34,293 nt of DNA from Bacillota bacterium (GCA_023437715.1 JAEZFK010000007.1:1-34293), one strand, 5' to 3'. Shown: positions 6,907-15,791, counted from the stretch's first letter. Numbers and translations: made by a program. The notes: a model not told the origin generated them from the sequence alone.

Positions 6907-8160
6907 ATGGCTGAAGCAATATATGACAAGGATTGGAGAAAAAAAGAGTTAAGCTTAAGAGAGGTGATTGAAAAATATCCTCACATCTCACCGTTTATCA
7001 TCATTAAAACGGATGCACAAAGACGGGGAGTGGTTTTCAGCGATGCAGCGCTGCAAAAGGTGGACCATGGAATACATCAGACGGTACACAGAAATTTTGC
7101 AGGAGAAAAATCCGATAATACGCCGGTATCCCTGCTGTTGAGAGATGGCACAAGTGTACTTACCGGAGGCACTTACCGGGGAATCCCTACGAAACGAGAT
7201 CCCTTTGTGGTAGATGTAGTAGACGGGAAAATTGTCTTAAGCGATGAGGGGGACGTCTTTGAGGAGGTAGAGTACTGGGAAAAGCCGGAATTTTATGACA
7301 AGGTCACAAAAAGTGGGAAGCCCATGTGGCAGGTTGCCTGGGCGAGACCCCAGCGCATTGACATTAACCCCAACCAGTTCTGCCAGTTTTGGGAGACGCC
7401 AGGACATGGATGCAAGTATTGTTCCATTGCGGCGGCATATAAATCCAGTGACAAGGAGCAGTTCCTGAGTATAGATGACATAGGGGAGACTGTAGAGGAA
7501 GCGCTGAAGAAAAAGGGCAGATACACAAGCATATTTCTCACAGGAGGAACGATTTTGGACGGAGAGGAATTGCTGGACAAAGAGGTGGATTATTATATTG
7601 ACATATTAAAACGAATTGGAGAAAATTTCGGAGGGAAAAAATTTCCAAGCCAGCTCATCGGTACGGCCTTTAATGAGCGCCAGCTGAAAAGACTGTATGA
7701 AGAGACCGGCCTGATGAGCTATACGGCGGATATTGAAGTGCTGAATGAAGAGAAGTTTAACTGGATTTGTCCGGGAAAGGCCGCAAAGATTGGGTATGAA
7801 GAATGGAAACAGCGTTTGTATACGGCCGTTGATATCTTTGGCCGGGGATATGTCAATACGGGCCTTGTGGTGGGGACGGAAATGGCGGTGCCTCATGGCT
7901 TTAAGACGGAAGAGGAAGGAATTGAAGCGGTTCTGAAAGAAGCGGAGGAGTTTTGCAGAAACGGAGTCAGTCCGGTAGGATGTGTGTGGACAGTGGCCCC
8001 TGGCTCCATCTTTTTTAATCAGAAGAGTCCCTCTCTGGAATATTATGTAAGAATTTCAGAAGGCCTTGACAATCTGCGCAGAAAATATGGGATCAATGTG
8101 GATATGGACAATTATCGCAGATGCGGCAATCATCCTGATACGGATTTATCCAGAGTGTAG
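6907..8160 (+). CDS. Radical SAM protein with an atypical CX9CX2C cluster motif
   Basis: A 417-aa enzyme. The cluster-binding cysteines are C159, C169 and C172 in NQFCQFWETPGHGCKYCSI, giving CX9CX2C rather than the standard CX3CX2C. The aromatic residue before the last Cys and the later SAM-contact-like strand FLTGGT (about 210-215) support a radical SAM fold. About 155 residues precede the motif and look like a separate domain. There is no SPASM-type cysteine-rich C-terminus. The start has AGGAGG 10 nt upstream. It heads a tight operon with an FMN-binding PNPOx-like protein (12-nt gap) and a sulfonate/taurine-type importer, and follows a Cys-codon attenuator. An anaerobic role in releasing sulfur from an imported organosulfur compound is inferred; the exact reaction is unknown. 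Confidence 0.85.
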   Translation: MAEAIYDKDWRKKELSLREVIEKYPHISPFIIIKTDAQRRGVVFSDAALQKVDHGIHQTVHRNFAGEKSDNTPVSLLLRDGTSVLTGGTYRGIPTKRDPFVVDVVDGKIVLSDEGDVFEEVEYWEKPEFYDKVTKSGKPMWQVAWARPQRIDINPNQFCQFWETPGHGCKYCSIAAAYKSSDKEQFLSIDDIGETVEEALKKKGRYTSIFLTGGTILDGEELLDKEVDYYIDILKRIGENFGGKKFPSQLIGTAFNERQLKRLYEETGLMSYTADIEVLNEEKFNWICPGKAAKIGYEEWKQRLYTAVDIFGRGYVNTGLVVGTEMAVPHGFKTEEEGIEAVLKEAEEFCRNGVSPVGCVWTVAPGSIFFNQKSPSLEYYVRISEGLDNLRRKYGINVDMDNYRRCGNHPDTDLSRV

Positions 8161-8172
8161 GAGGAAAGAAAA

Positions 8173-8640
8173 TTGGCAGTAATATTAAAAGATGAAATCA
8201 AAGCCCTGCTTTTAGAGAAAGACACCGTCAAGGCTGTTGCCAGCACAGACCGAGAAGGCAATCCGCATGTTGCCTACAAGGGGTCCCTTCACATCAATGA
8301 CGAGGGCAAACTGGAATTCTATGAGCTCCTTGAATCTTCTCAGACCAATAAAAATCTGGTGTCAAGCATCTGGTTTAAGAAGAAGGTAGCGGTCAATATC
8401 CTTGGAAAGGACGGAACCAGTTATCAAATTAAAGGGGTTCCCCGCAGAGCGATTATTGCGGGCAGGGAATTTCAGAGGCATTACAATCTGGTACAGGAAA
8501 AGTACGGGGACATAGATTTATCCACCGTCTGGGTCATTGAGCCGGAGGAAGTTGTGGAAGAATCCTTTGAAAAGAGAAGAGCAGAAGAAGAGAAGGAACA
8601 TCCAATATTAGGACATTTGGACAGATGGCTTGTAAAATAA
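8173..8640 (+). CDS. Pyridoxamine 5'-phosphate oxidase-like FMN-binding protein
   Basis: A 155-aa protein with the split-barrel flavin-binding fold seen in PNPOx-like proteins: TVKAVASTDREGNPHVAYKG near the N-terminus, then strands around LEFYELLESSQTNKNLVSS and KKVAVNILGKDGTSYQIKG. The start is TTG at 8173, with AGGAGG at 8159-8164 overlapping the stop of the radical SAM gene. The C-terminal ~35 residues are charged and helical. Family members bind FMN, or sometimes F420 or heme, and use it for redox chemistry. In this operon it could supply electrons to, or act after, the radical SAM step. That role is inferred from gene order only. Confidence 0.82.
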   Translation: MAVILKDEIKALLLEKDTVKAVASTDREGNPHVAYKGSLHINDEGKLEFYELLESSQTNKNLVSSIWFKKKVAVNILGKDGTSYQIKGVPRRAIIAGREFQRHYNLVQEKYGDIDLSTVWVIEPEEVVEESFEKRRAEEEKEHPILGHLDRWLVK

Positions 8641-8657
8641 AGAAAGAGGGAGAATAT

Positions 8658-9641
8658 ATGAAGAAAAAAATCGTAGCCGTTATGGCGGCGGCAGCTGTGA
8701 TCGGGATTTTAGGGGGCTGCCAGAAGACTGACAGGCAGGAGAATGCTCAGAATAATCTGGTTATCCGCCTGGCACACCAGCCCGGTCATGCACAGCCTTT
8801 AATTGCCCAGGAAGAGGGTTTTTTTGAGGAGGAGTTTGCGAAAGACGGCATCACCGTGGAATTAAAACAGTTTGCTTCAGGGCCGCCTATTATAGAAGCT
8901 TTTGCGGCAGGGGAGGTGGATTTTGGCCTGGTGGGAGACCAGCCGGCGATACAGGGCAAAGCCAATAACCTTCCCCTTAAAATTATCGGTTCCTATGGCT
9001 CCACGGAAAAGGGAAACGCCCTGATTGCTTCCGGGAATTCAGGGATTAAGACGCTTTCTGATATCAGAGGCAAAAAAATCGGCTATACTGCAGGAAGCGT
9101 GGGGCACCAGCTTTTACTGAAATTCCTGGAGGCGGAAGGACTGACTACAAATGATGTTGAGCTTTTAAATCTGTCCCCGGGCGATATCTATACTTCCCTT
9201 GAGAGCGGTTCCATTGACGGAGCCGTCACCTGGGAGCCTTATATCACGAATAGCGTATCCTCTGGCGTAGCCGACATTATTCAGGATGGAACCGGTTATA
9301 AATATAATGTAAACGTAATCATCGGAGATGCGGCATTTCTGGAAAAATATCCTGAAATTTCTGCCAGGCTGTTGAAAGTACTCAACCGGGCGGCAAAGTG
9401 GTCTGATGAACATCAGGAAGAGTCCCTGAATATTCTGGCAAAGACCAGCGGATTGGAGACCTCTGCATTTGCTGCCTCTTTTGAAAAATTTGACCGCAGC
9501 TTATTCTTAGACCAGAAAAAAATCGATTCCATTAAAGAGACGGCTGGCTACTTAAAAAAACAGGGGACCATACGAAGTGAAGTGGATATAGAATCGGTGA
9601 TTGATCTGTCATTTTTAGGAGCGGCAGGAATAACGGAATAA
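8658..9641 (+). CDS. ABC transporter substrate-binding lipoprotein, SsuA/TauA-like
   Basis: A 327-aa lipoprotein. A signal peptide (MKKKIVAVMAAAAVIGIL) ends in the lipobox LGGC. The mature part is an NMT1/SsuA-type periplasmic-binding fold: IRLAHQPGHAQPLIAQEEGF, then ASGPPIIEAFAAGEVDFGLV, LSDIRGKKIGYTAGS and SIDGAVTWEPY. The frame extends upstream to 8625, but ATG 8658 with GAGGGAG before it gives a proper signal peptide. This family captures alkanesulfonates, taurine, nitrate, aromatic sulfur compounds or thiamine precursors. The Cys-rich attenuator upstream argues for an organosulfur ligand. The permease and ATPase genes follow immediately. Confidence 0.87.
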   Translation: MKKKIVAVMAAAAVIGILGGCQKTDRQENAQNNLVIRLAHQPGHAQPLIAQEEGFFEEEFAKDGITVELKQFASGPPIIEAFAAGEVDFGLVGDQPAIQGKANNLPLKIIGSYGSTEKGNALIASGNSGIKTLSDIRGKKIGYTAGSVGHQLLLKFLEAEGLTTNDVELLNLSPGDIYTSLESGSIDGAVTWEPYITNSVSSGVADIIQDGTGYKYNVNVIIGDAAFLEKYPEISARLLKVLNRAAKWSDEHQEESLNILAKTSGLETSAFAASFEKFDRSLFLDQKKIDSIKETAGYLKKQGTIRSEVDIESVIDLSFLGAAGITE

Positions 9642-9660
9642 AAGGGTAAAAGGAAATGAT

Positions 9661-10455
9661 ATGGAAAAATCGAAGAACAGAGGTTATCAAAATAAAATCA
9701 GAAAGATGGTGGCAGGAGCCATTCTGCCGGTCCTTTTACTGGCATTGTGGGAATATTTTGGAGAAACAGGCGTCATTAATCAGTCCATTCTTCCAAGACC
9801 ATCAATTTTGTGGAACACCCTGACGGAAATGATAAGAACGGGAGATCTACAAAAGCACCTGTTAGTCAGCATGATACGGGTAATTAAAGGATTTCTGGCA
9901 GGTACTTTCCTGGGCTTATTCCTGGGTGCTTTCATTGGACTGTCGAAAAAGGCCAATGAACTGTTAGCGGTGCTCATAGGAGTTTTAAGGCCCATACCCA
10001 TCATTGCCTGGGTTCCGGTGCTGATTCTTTGGATGGGGATTGATGAGGGTTCCAAGGTTACACTGATTGCAATTGGAAGCTTCTGGCCTGTTTTACTCAA
10101 TACCATCAGGGGGATTCAAAATGCAGATAAGAAATTGCTGGAAGTGGCCTATATTTTGGAAAAGAGTAAGAGGCAGATATTGACAAAAGTTATGATACCC
10201 TCTGCGCTGCCGTCGGTCTTTACCGGTCTTCGTTTGGGAATCGGCGCTGCTTGGTCCTGCGTGGTGGCTGCGGAGATGATAGCGGCAGCTAAGGGAATTG
10301 GATATTTAATTATGTATTCCAGGGAATTATCCCAGCCTGACATTATGCTGGTCGGCGTAGTTTCCATCGGTATGATAGGACTTATGATTGATGCAGTCTT
10401 AATCAGAATAGAAAAAAGAGCGCTGCGGTGGAATACAGCAGAAGAACAGGAGTGA
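9661..10455 (+). CDS. ABC transporter permease, SsuC/TauC-like
   Basis: A 264-aa inner-membrane subunit with about six hydrophobic helices, starting with GAILPVLLLALWEYFG near residues 19-33. The ATPase-coupling loop reads EVAYILEKSKRQILTKVMIP (around 160-180), followed by the family-typical SALPSVFTGLRLGIGAAW. The gene starts 20 nt after the lipoprotein gene and ends 7 nt before the ATPase gene. Together they form a complete SsuABC-type importer. Confidence 0.9.
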   Translation: MEKSKNRGYQNKIRKMVAGAILPVLLLALWEYFGETGVINQSILPRPSILWNTLTEMIRTGDLQKHLLVSMIRVIKGFLAGTFLGLFLGAFIGLSKKANELLAVLIGVLRPIPIIAWVPVLILWMGIDEGSKVTLIAIGSFWPVLLNTIRGIQNADKKLLEVAYILEKSKRQILTKVMIPSALPSVFTGLRLGIGAAWSCVVAAEMIAAAKGIGYLIMYSRELSQPDIMLVGVVSIGMIGLMIDAVLIRIEKRALRWNTAEEQE

Positions 10456-10461
10456 GAGCCG

Positions 10462-11241
10462 GTGGAAGTCAATAAAAACTTAGTGGTTGACGGGGTGAAA
10501 AAGTATTTTCAGATTGAGCGCGGTAATCTGGAAGTCCTGTCAGATATTAACCTGGAAATTAAAAGCGGAGAATTTATCAGCATTGTGGGTGCCAGCGGCT
10601 GTGGAAAGAGCACCCTGCTTCGGATTATAGCCGGCCTTGAAAAAGCTTCTGAAGGGGAGGTGAAAATAGGAGAGCGGACAGTCCTTAAGCCCTCTGTAGA
10701 AACGGGAATGATATTCCAGGAATCCAGATTGTTTCCCTGGCTTAACGTGGAACAGAACATAGAATTCGGCATTCATAAGTCTCTTCCAGAGGAAAAGAAG
10801 AGAGAATTGATCAGGGAGCATATCCGGCTGGTAAATTTAAGCGGCTTTGAGAAATCCCTGCCAAGGCAATTATCAGGAGGAATGCAGCAGAGGGTCAGCA
10901 TTGCCAGGACCTTAATCAATCAACCATCCGTCCTGCTGTTGGATGAGCCATTTGGAGCCTTAGACGCCCTGACGCGGATCAATATGCAGAATGAAGTCCT
11001 TAGAATCTGGCAGGCAGAACAAACCACTATGCTTTTCGTTACCCATGACATCGATGAAGCTATTTTCCTAAGCGACCGTATCTTTCTCATGTCCAAGCGT
11101 CCGGGCACTGTCAAAAAAGTCATCCCGGTTCCTATGGCGAGGCCCAGAGACAGAAGCAGCATTGACTTTGTAAAAATCAGAAAAGAAATCTATTCTGAGT
11201 TTTTCGAGGACAGCATTATCCCTATTGAATACTACATCTAA
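10462..11241 (+). CDS. ABC transporter ATP-binding protein, SsuB/TauB-like
   Basis: A 259-aa ATPase starting at GTG, with AGGAG about 10 nt upstream. All motifs are present: Walker A GASGCGKST (43-51), Q-loop Q86, signature LSGGMQQR (137-144), Walker B LLLDEP (158-163), D-loop GALD and switch His195 (FVTHDIDEA). The length is typical of nitrate/sulfonate-type ATPases. It is the last gene of the operon; a large palindrome follows. Confidence 0.92.
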   Translation: MEVNKNLVVDGVKKYFQIERGNLEVLSDINLEIKSGEFISIVGASGCGKSTLLRIIAGLEKASEGEVKIGERTVLKPSVETGMIFQESRLFPWLNVEQNIEFGIHKSLPEEKKRELIREHIRLVNLSGFEKSLPRQLSGGMQQRVSIARTLINQPSVLLLDEPFGALDALTRINMQNEVLRIWQAEQTTMLFVTHDIDEAIFLSDRIFLMSKRPGTVKKVIPVPMARPRDRSSIDFVKIRKEIYSEFFEDSIIPIEYYI

Positions 11242-11263
11242 ATGCAACTGATTGGAGTTTGCC

Positions 11264-11362
11264 GGGGGTGTTGCGAAAAAGAAAGAATATACTAAATATC
11301 GTATAATATATCCATTTCTATATACAATATTTGGTATATTCTTTTCTTTTTACAACATCCCC
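11264..11362. terminator. Long imperfect palindrome between convergent operons (bidirectional terminator or MITE-like)
   Basis: Arms of about 36 nt (11264-11299 and 11327-11362) are near-perfect inverted copies, with only a few mismatches and one 1-nt bulge, around a 27-nt A/T-rich loop. GC-rich ends (GGGG/CCCC) flank A/T-rich inner parts (GAATATACTAAATAT against ATATTTGGTATATTC). It lies between the + strand ATPase stop and the - strand GH105 stop, so a two-way terminator is the likely role. The length and symmetry also fit a small palindromic mobile repeat. Confidence 0.6.
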
Positions 11363-11366
11363 TTTG

Positions 11367-12485
11367 TTACTTGTTAAGGGCTTCGCAGAGTGCCGTCAGC
11401 ACAAGGGCCTGTCCATAGGCCATAGGCATAAGGGCGATGTTCTTATAATGATCCGCATCCATGCCGATTCCGGTTCCGGCGGAGACATTGAGCACGGTTC
11501 CGTCCTCTGAAACATTGGCGCAGATGGCTTCAATGGCTTTGTCTGCGGCAAGCTTATAGGTCTCATCCAGGATTCCCGCCTTTACACCTCTTAAAAGCCC
11601 GGCAGCAATGGCGGCGGAGCCGGAAACTTCGTCGTAGCTGGAAGGGTCGGTGAGCACGGTGGCCCACAGTCCGGAGGGCGCCTGATAGGAGAGGAGAGCC
11701 TCTGCCTGGGATTTGTAAGTATCAATGAGGAATGCCCTCACTCCGGGATTTAAACCTTCCCCGCAGGTATCTAAATATTCCATGATCCCGTAGGTGAACC
11801 AGGAATTTCCCCGGCACCAGAAGACGCCGCCGAAGTTATCCATGCGCTCAAAGCTGAAGCCGTGGTGGAAAAGGCCTGTTCCCTTATCAAAGAGATATTT
11901 AATATGGACCAGGAACTGATGAAGAGCCTCGTCCTTCCAAAGGGGATTTTCATCCTTATAGCCCATTTTGTTTAAGAAGAGCACAGACATGAACAGGGTA
12001 TCGACCCAGATCTGGCCGTCGTTTAAGGTCACCCCATCCCTGTTTCCGATGGCGCTGGTCACATGCTGGAAGCCCTTGTCCCTGGTTTTCGGCAGGTCGT
12101 TTATGAGCCAGTCCGCCCGGTCGGTGCAGAGCTTATGGAATTCTTCAGGGGTTCCCAGGCTTTCCCAGAGGAATGCAAGGGGAAGGAAAGGAGCGGTGGT
12201 GTTGATATTCTTTGAGGGCAGGCCGTTTTTCTGGTGGCCGCTGTACCATTTTTCAAAAAAGGCCAGATACCTGTCATCTCCGTAAAATTCCTGAAGCTTA
12301 TATAAGCCGTAGAGCCCCACGCCCTGAGGCCAGTCCCACTCCTCAATGCCGAAATCTCTCTGGATGATTCCCTTGCTGGTATCGGTGCTGCTGACGGTCT
12401 TGTCTTTTTCATAGTCGCAGCCTCCCAGATTCATCAGTTTTTCCACTACAAGGTGGATTTTTTCAAGCAGCTGTTCATTACACAT
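11367..12485 (-). CDS. Glycoside hydrolase family 105 (unsaturated uronyl hydrolase-like)
   Basis: A 372-aa intracellular (alpha/alpha)6-barrel hydrolase of the YteR/YesR group. Characteristic motifs are WPQGVGLYGLYKL, SKNINTTAPF (family NTT motif), the catalytic-Asp strand VDTLFMSVLFL with D162, and FWCRGNSWFTYG. Known family members hydrate the double bond of a 4,5-unsaturated uronic acid at the non-reducing end and release it. There is no signal peptide, so substrates must be imported. The ATG is preceded by AAGGAGA and overlaps the response-regulator stop by 8 nt, indicating translational coupling in a sensor-regulator-enzyme operon. The linkage acted on (uronyl-rhamnose, -mannose or other) cannot be read from sequence. 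Confidence 0.85.
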   Translation of the reverse strand: MCNEQLLEKIHLVVEKLMNLGGCDYEKDKTVSSTDTSKGIIQRDFGIEEWDWPQGVGLYGLYKLQEFYGDDRYLAFFEKWYSGHQKNGLPSKNINTTAPFLPLAFLWESLGTPEEFHKLCTDRADWLINDLPKTRDKGFQHVTSAIGNRDGVTLNDGQIWVDTLFMSVLFLNKMGYKDENPLWKDEALHQFLVHIKYLFDKGTGLFHHGFSFERMDNFGGVFWCRGNSWFTYGIMEYLDTCGEGLNPGVRAFLIDTYKSQAEALLSYQAPSGLWATVLTDPSSYDEVSGSAAIAAGLLRGVKAGILDETYKLAADKAIEAICANVSEDGTVLNVSAGTGIGMDADHYKNIALMPMAYGQALVLTALCEALNK

Positions 12486-13995
12486 TATGATTCTCCTTCA
12501 TTTTTTCAATATATTCGGTCGGCGGAAAGCCGGTATACCGCTTAAATACCTGACTAAAGTACTGTGGATTGCTTCCGAAGCCTACCTGGCGGGCAATATG
12601 CTTGATGTTGTCGCTGTGGTAGTAGGTCATCAGCCGGATGGCTTCCTCCATCCTCTCCTTATTTAGATAATCGGAAAAACGCATCCCCTCTTCCTTGATA
12701 AACTGTTTGCTTAGGTATCCCACGCTCACAAAGAGGTAATTCTCAGCCAGCCATTTTAAGGAAAGGTTTTCGGAATCCAGATGCTGGCTGATGTAGGATT
12801 TTAAAAGGGCGATATTGCTTGTTTTCTGGCTGGAACTGGCTGTATTTTTATTGAGCAGCACCACCCGCAGCAGCTCCCGGATGCCGGAAATGGTATCGCA
12901 GGAGTAGAGGCGGCGGAAGAAATCGCTGGCCGCGTCCACCGGCAGCTTTTCCTGTTCCAGGGAGGACTGAAGGAAGAGCCCCAGCGCCAAATCCCTGGCC
13001 GCCTGAATGGGCATGGAATCCATGAACACGGAGCCCAGAAGCTCCGTGGCCTTTATGGCGTCAGATGCCGCGGTTATGGAGTTTTCCAAACGGCTTATCA
13101 TCCATGGGGAGGCGATGTGATTTCTTATTTCATGGACTTCTCCTTCGCTTCCCATGAGAAGAATGCGCTCAAAACGGGAGATTTTCTGCAGGATATCCTG
13201 GAAAAGCTTTTCCGTGGTGTCCCTGTACAGAAATTCTGTTTCAAAGGTCACGGACTGGCCGGGATACTTAAGGCCGGCGATGGCTTCCTCGATCTGCTCC
13301 TGGATTGCCAGTGTGGAGGCCGGAAAGATCAGGACCGCGATGTTTTTCACGTAAAGGACAGAAAACTGCAAGGGGACCTTGGCGGTTTCCAGAAGTCTTC
13401 TCACGTCGTGGACAAAATTTTTTAAATAAGGCTCTTCCACAAAGGAGCAAATGCAGGCATAGAGGCAGTTTTTCGGAAAGGAGAGGAGCCCGTGGTATTT
13501 CCTCATGACAGCGGGCAGGGCTTCCTGATGCTCCAGGGCCTCCATGATAAAGCTCTGTTCCATGGGAAAACGCAGGCTGTTTAAGAATTCCTGCTGCTGC
13601 ATTTTCCTGTTTTCCTCCGCCTGAGAGCGCTCTTTCCGGATGGATACCAGGGAGTCGATCAGCTCATTCTTATCCGTAGGCTTTAAAAGGTAATAACGGA
13701 CCCCGTATTTCATGGCCTGCTTGGCGTATTCAAAGTCGCCGTAGCCGGAAAGCAGGATAAAGGTGATTCTGGAGTCGGCTTTCCTGGAACGCTCGATTAA
13801 ATCCAGACCGTTTAATATGGGCATGCGGATGTCAGTGATCACCACATCGGGATACTCGTCACAGATGATGTCGTAAGCTTCCATGCCGTTTTTGGCGGCG
13901 GCGATTAATTCATAGCCGATGGATGCGTAATCAATCATCTGGGAGAGGGCTTCCCTTATAATCTGTTCATCGTCAACAATCATAAGTCTAAGCAT
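12478..13995 (-). CDS. YesN-type response regulator with AraC output domain
   Basis: A 505-aa regulator. An N-terminal receiver domain (MIVDDEQ acidic pocket, phospho-acceptor D55 in VVITDIRMP, LLSGYGDF, LLKPTD) is followed by a ~270-aa linker. A C-terminal AraC DNA-binding domain has two HTH units (WLAENYLFVSVGYLSKQF and IARQVGFGSNPQYFSQVF). AGGAGG precedes the ATG. One nucleotide separates it from the histidine kinase stop. YesM/YesN pairs in Firmicutes control oligosaccharide transporters and hydrolases, and the adjacent divergent transporter/GH38 operon is the obvious candidate target. Confidence 0.92.
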   Translation of the reverse strand: MLRLMIVDDEQIIREALSQMIDYASIGYELIAAAKNGMEAYDIICDEYPDVVITDIRMPILNGLDLIERSRKADSRITFILLSGYGDFEYAKQAMKYGVRYYLLKPTDKNELIDSLVSIRKERSQAEENRKMQQQEFLNSLRFPMEQSFIMEALEHQEALPAVMRKYHGLLSFPKNCLYACICSFVEEPYLKNFVHDVRRLLETAKVPLQFSVLYVKNIAVLIFPASTLAIQEQIEEAIAGLKYPGQSVTFETEFLYRDTTEKLFQDILQKISRFERILLMGSEGEVHEIRNHIASPWMISRLENSITAASDAIKATELLGSVFMDSMPIQAARDLALGLFLQSSLEQEKLPVDAASDFFRRLYSCDTISGIRELLRVVLLNKNTASSSQKTSNIALLKSYISQHLDSENLSLKWLAENYLFVSVGYLSKQFIKEEGMRFSDYLNKERMEEAIRLMTYYHSDNIKHIARQVGFGSNPQYFSQVFKRYTGFPPTEYIEKMKENHNV

Positions 13996-13996
13996 A

Positions 13997-15757
13997 TCAA
14001 ACCTCCTGTTCCTTAGGAACGGACAGAGTTACTACTGCCATTCCGTTTTTATTGTAAAATTTCAGACCGAAGCGATTGCCGTACAACAGTTCCAGGCGGG
14101 AATTGATGTTGACCAGTCCCACGCCGGAGCCCTGGGGAGTGATTTCTTCATTCTGGATTTTTTGCAGCAGATCCGGCTCAAACCGGGAACCGGTGTTGGA
14201 CACCTTGATCTGGTAATCGTTTTCTCTTTCCCTTATGGTAACCCGAATGGTGCACATTTCGTCATTATCTTCCATGGAATGCTTCAAAGCATTTTCCACC
14301 AGAGGCTGGATGCAGAGCTTGGGCACATGGATGCGGGAGATGTCCTCAGGCATTTCCAGTTCAAAATGAAGCCTGTCCTTAAACCGGGTTTCCTGTATCT
14401 GGATGTAGTTGGCAAGCACCTGCAGCTCCTCGGAAAGGGGGATAATATCTTTTTGCCCGGCGATGGAGGCTCTGAATAAATTCCCCAGGGAACGGACCAT
14501 AATAGAAATATCGTCAGCCCCGTATTTCTGGGCCATCCAGTTGATGGTGTCCAGCGTGTTGTATAAGAAATGAGGATTGATCTGCTGCTGGAGCATCTTA
14601 ATGGTGGAATCCCTCAGCAGAAGCTGCTTGTCATAATTTTCATCCCTGAGTACCTTGACGCTGTGGGTCATCTGGTCAAAGCTCCGGTGAAGCTGGCCGA
14701 TCTCATCCTGGCGGTTTTCATAGTCATAGAGGCTCTCTCCGGCATCCGGAGCTTCTCCGCTGCCGAAGCGCTGGATCTTTTCAATGAGATAATCCAGATG
14801 GCGGAAAATGTGACGGAAAACCATGTTGACACAGACTGCGGTGACCAGCACAATGCAGACGGTAAAAATAAGAATCTGCAGCCCAACCAGCCGTATGCGG
14901 AAAAAGAGGGGGTCATAATCCCTGAAATAAAGGTAATCCCAGCCCACATAAGGAACATGGCCGGATATGATGAACTCTCTTTTGTTGTCCAGGGTGTCAA
15001 TGGTATAGGCGTTTTCCGCATTCTGATTATTTGCAAGGATTTTTATGCAGTAACGGTCATGATAGGCGGTAGCGGGATAAATCCTTTTCTGGCCGGACAT
15101 CAGAATAAATCTGGAGTTCTCCGCAAGGCTTCCGGAGGCCTTTAAGCTGCCTTCCACCAGATTGTCCATGTCCACTGTAATATAAAGGCCCGCCAGCTTG
15201 CTTAGGCTTAAATACTTAAGCTTTAAGATATCTCTGGCGCAGAGGGTTCCCTCACCCGGGTTTAAGCTGGAGACCCAGATGGTCCTGCCCTTTAAGCCGT
15301 CCAGGGTTTTCTCCAGCTCCTTTATATCAAACGGAAGGATGTCATCGGAGCTTCCCATGCAGATGCCGGTCCCGTTGACAGGGATGATGTTGATGGATTT
15401 TATATAGCTGCTGCGGTAAATATAGGAATAGAGCTGCTGGTAGATGTCCCGGCGGGCCAGGGCGCCCCGGTTGCTGTAAGGATTTTCCGCCAGAAATACC
15501 AGGTTGTCCTGGATGATCTGGTCTGCAATGATGCTGTCGGCAATGCTTTGGATGACCTGCATTTCCGATTCCAGATATGTGGTCATGTTGTTTAAAGAAC
15601 TGGCATTGGTGCGGTACAGCTCCTCATCATAGCGGGTCGTTAAAATGTGAATGCTGATGAGGAAAGTGCAGCAGAGCGCAAGGAGAGCCAGGAAAAAAAT
15701 AGTCAGTATCTTTTTATATAAGGATAAATTATTAAACCAGACTGCGCTTCGTTTCAT
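13997..15757 (-). CDS. YesM-type sensor histidine kinase
   Basis: A 586-aa membrane kinase. TM1 spans about residues 16-38, an extracellular sensor domain about 40-285, TM2 about 288-313, then a HAMP linker (RHLDYLIEKIQRFGSG). The His_kinase domain has H396 in QQINPHFLYNTLD, and an HATPase domain carries the N-box IQPLVENALKHS and G-box GSGVGLVNINSRL. The frame is open upstream to 15883, but ATG 15757 has AGGAAAGG upstream and puts TM1 near the N-terminus, so it is preferred. It probably senses an extracellular sugar or a loaded binding protein and phosphorylates the downstream regulator. Confidence 0.9.
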   Translation of the reverse strand: MKRSAVWFNNLSLYKKILTIFFLALLALCCTFLISIHILTTRYDEELYRTNASSLNNMTTYLESEMQVIQSIADSIIADQIIQDNLVFLAENPYSNRGALARRDIYQQLYSYIYRSSYIKSINIIPVNGTGICMGSSDDILPFDIKELEKTLDGLKGRTIWVSSLNPGEGTLCARDILKLKYLSLSKLAGLYITVDMDNLVEGSLKASGSLAENSRFILMSGQKRIYPATAYHDRYCIKILANNQNAENAYTIDTLDNKREFIISGHVPYVGWDYLYFRDYDPLFFRIRLVGLQILIFTVCIVLVTAVCVNMVFRHIFRHLDYLIEKIQRFGSGEAPDAGESLYDYENRQDEIGQLHRSFDQMTHSVKVLRDENYDKQLLLRDSTIKMLQQQINPHFLYNTLDTINWMAQKYGADDISIMVRSLGNLFRASIAGQKDIIPLSEELQVLANYIQIQETRFKDRLHFELEMPEDISRIHVPKLCIQPLVENALKHSMEDNDEMCTIRVTIRERENDYQIKVSNTGSRFEPDLLQKIQNEEITPQGSGVGLVNINSRLELLYGNRFGLKFYNKNGMAVVTLSVPKEQEV

Positions 15758-15791
15758 TTTTATTCGACCTTTCCTGATAGGGGTATTATAT

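Noticed and set aside
6501..8160. Sactipeptide/ranthipeptide-type RiPP pair: Cys-rich precursor plus radical SAM maturase
   Set aside because: The radical SAM protein lacks a SPASM domain, and no peptide-recognition domain was recognised by eye. The transporter is an importer with a binding lipoprotein, not an exporter, and the Cys ORF end overlaps a competing terminator/antiterminator. Kept only as an alternative.
14570..15145. 191-codon open frame on the plus strand inside the kinase gene
   Set aside because: It is antisense to a well-supported histidine kinase, has no ribosome binding site evident, and shows no recognisable motifs.
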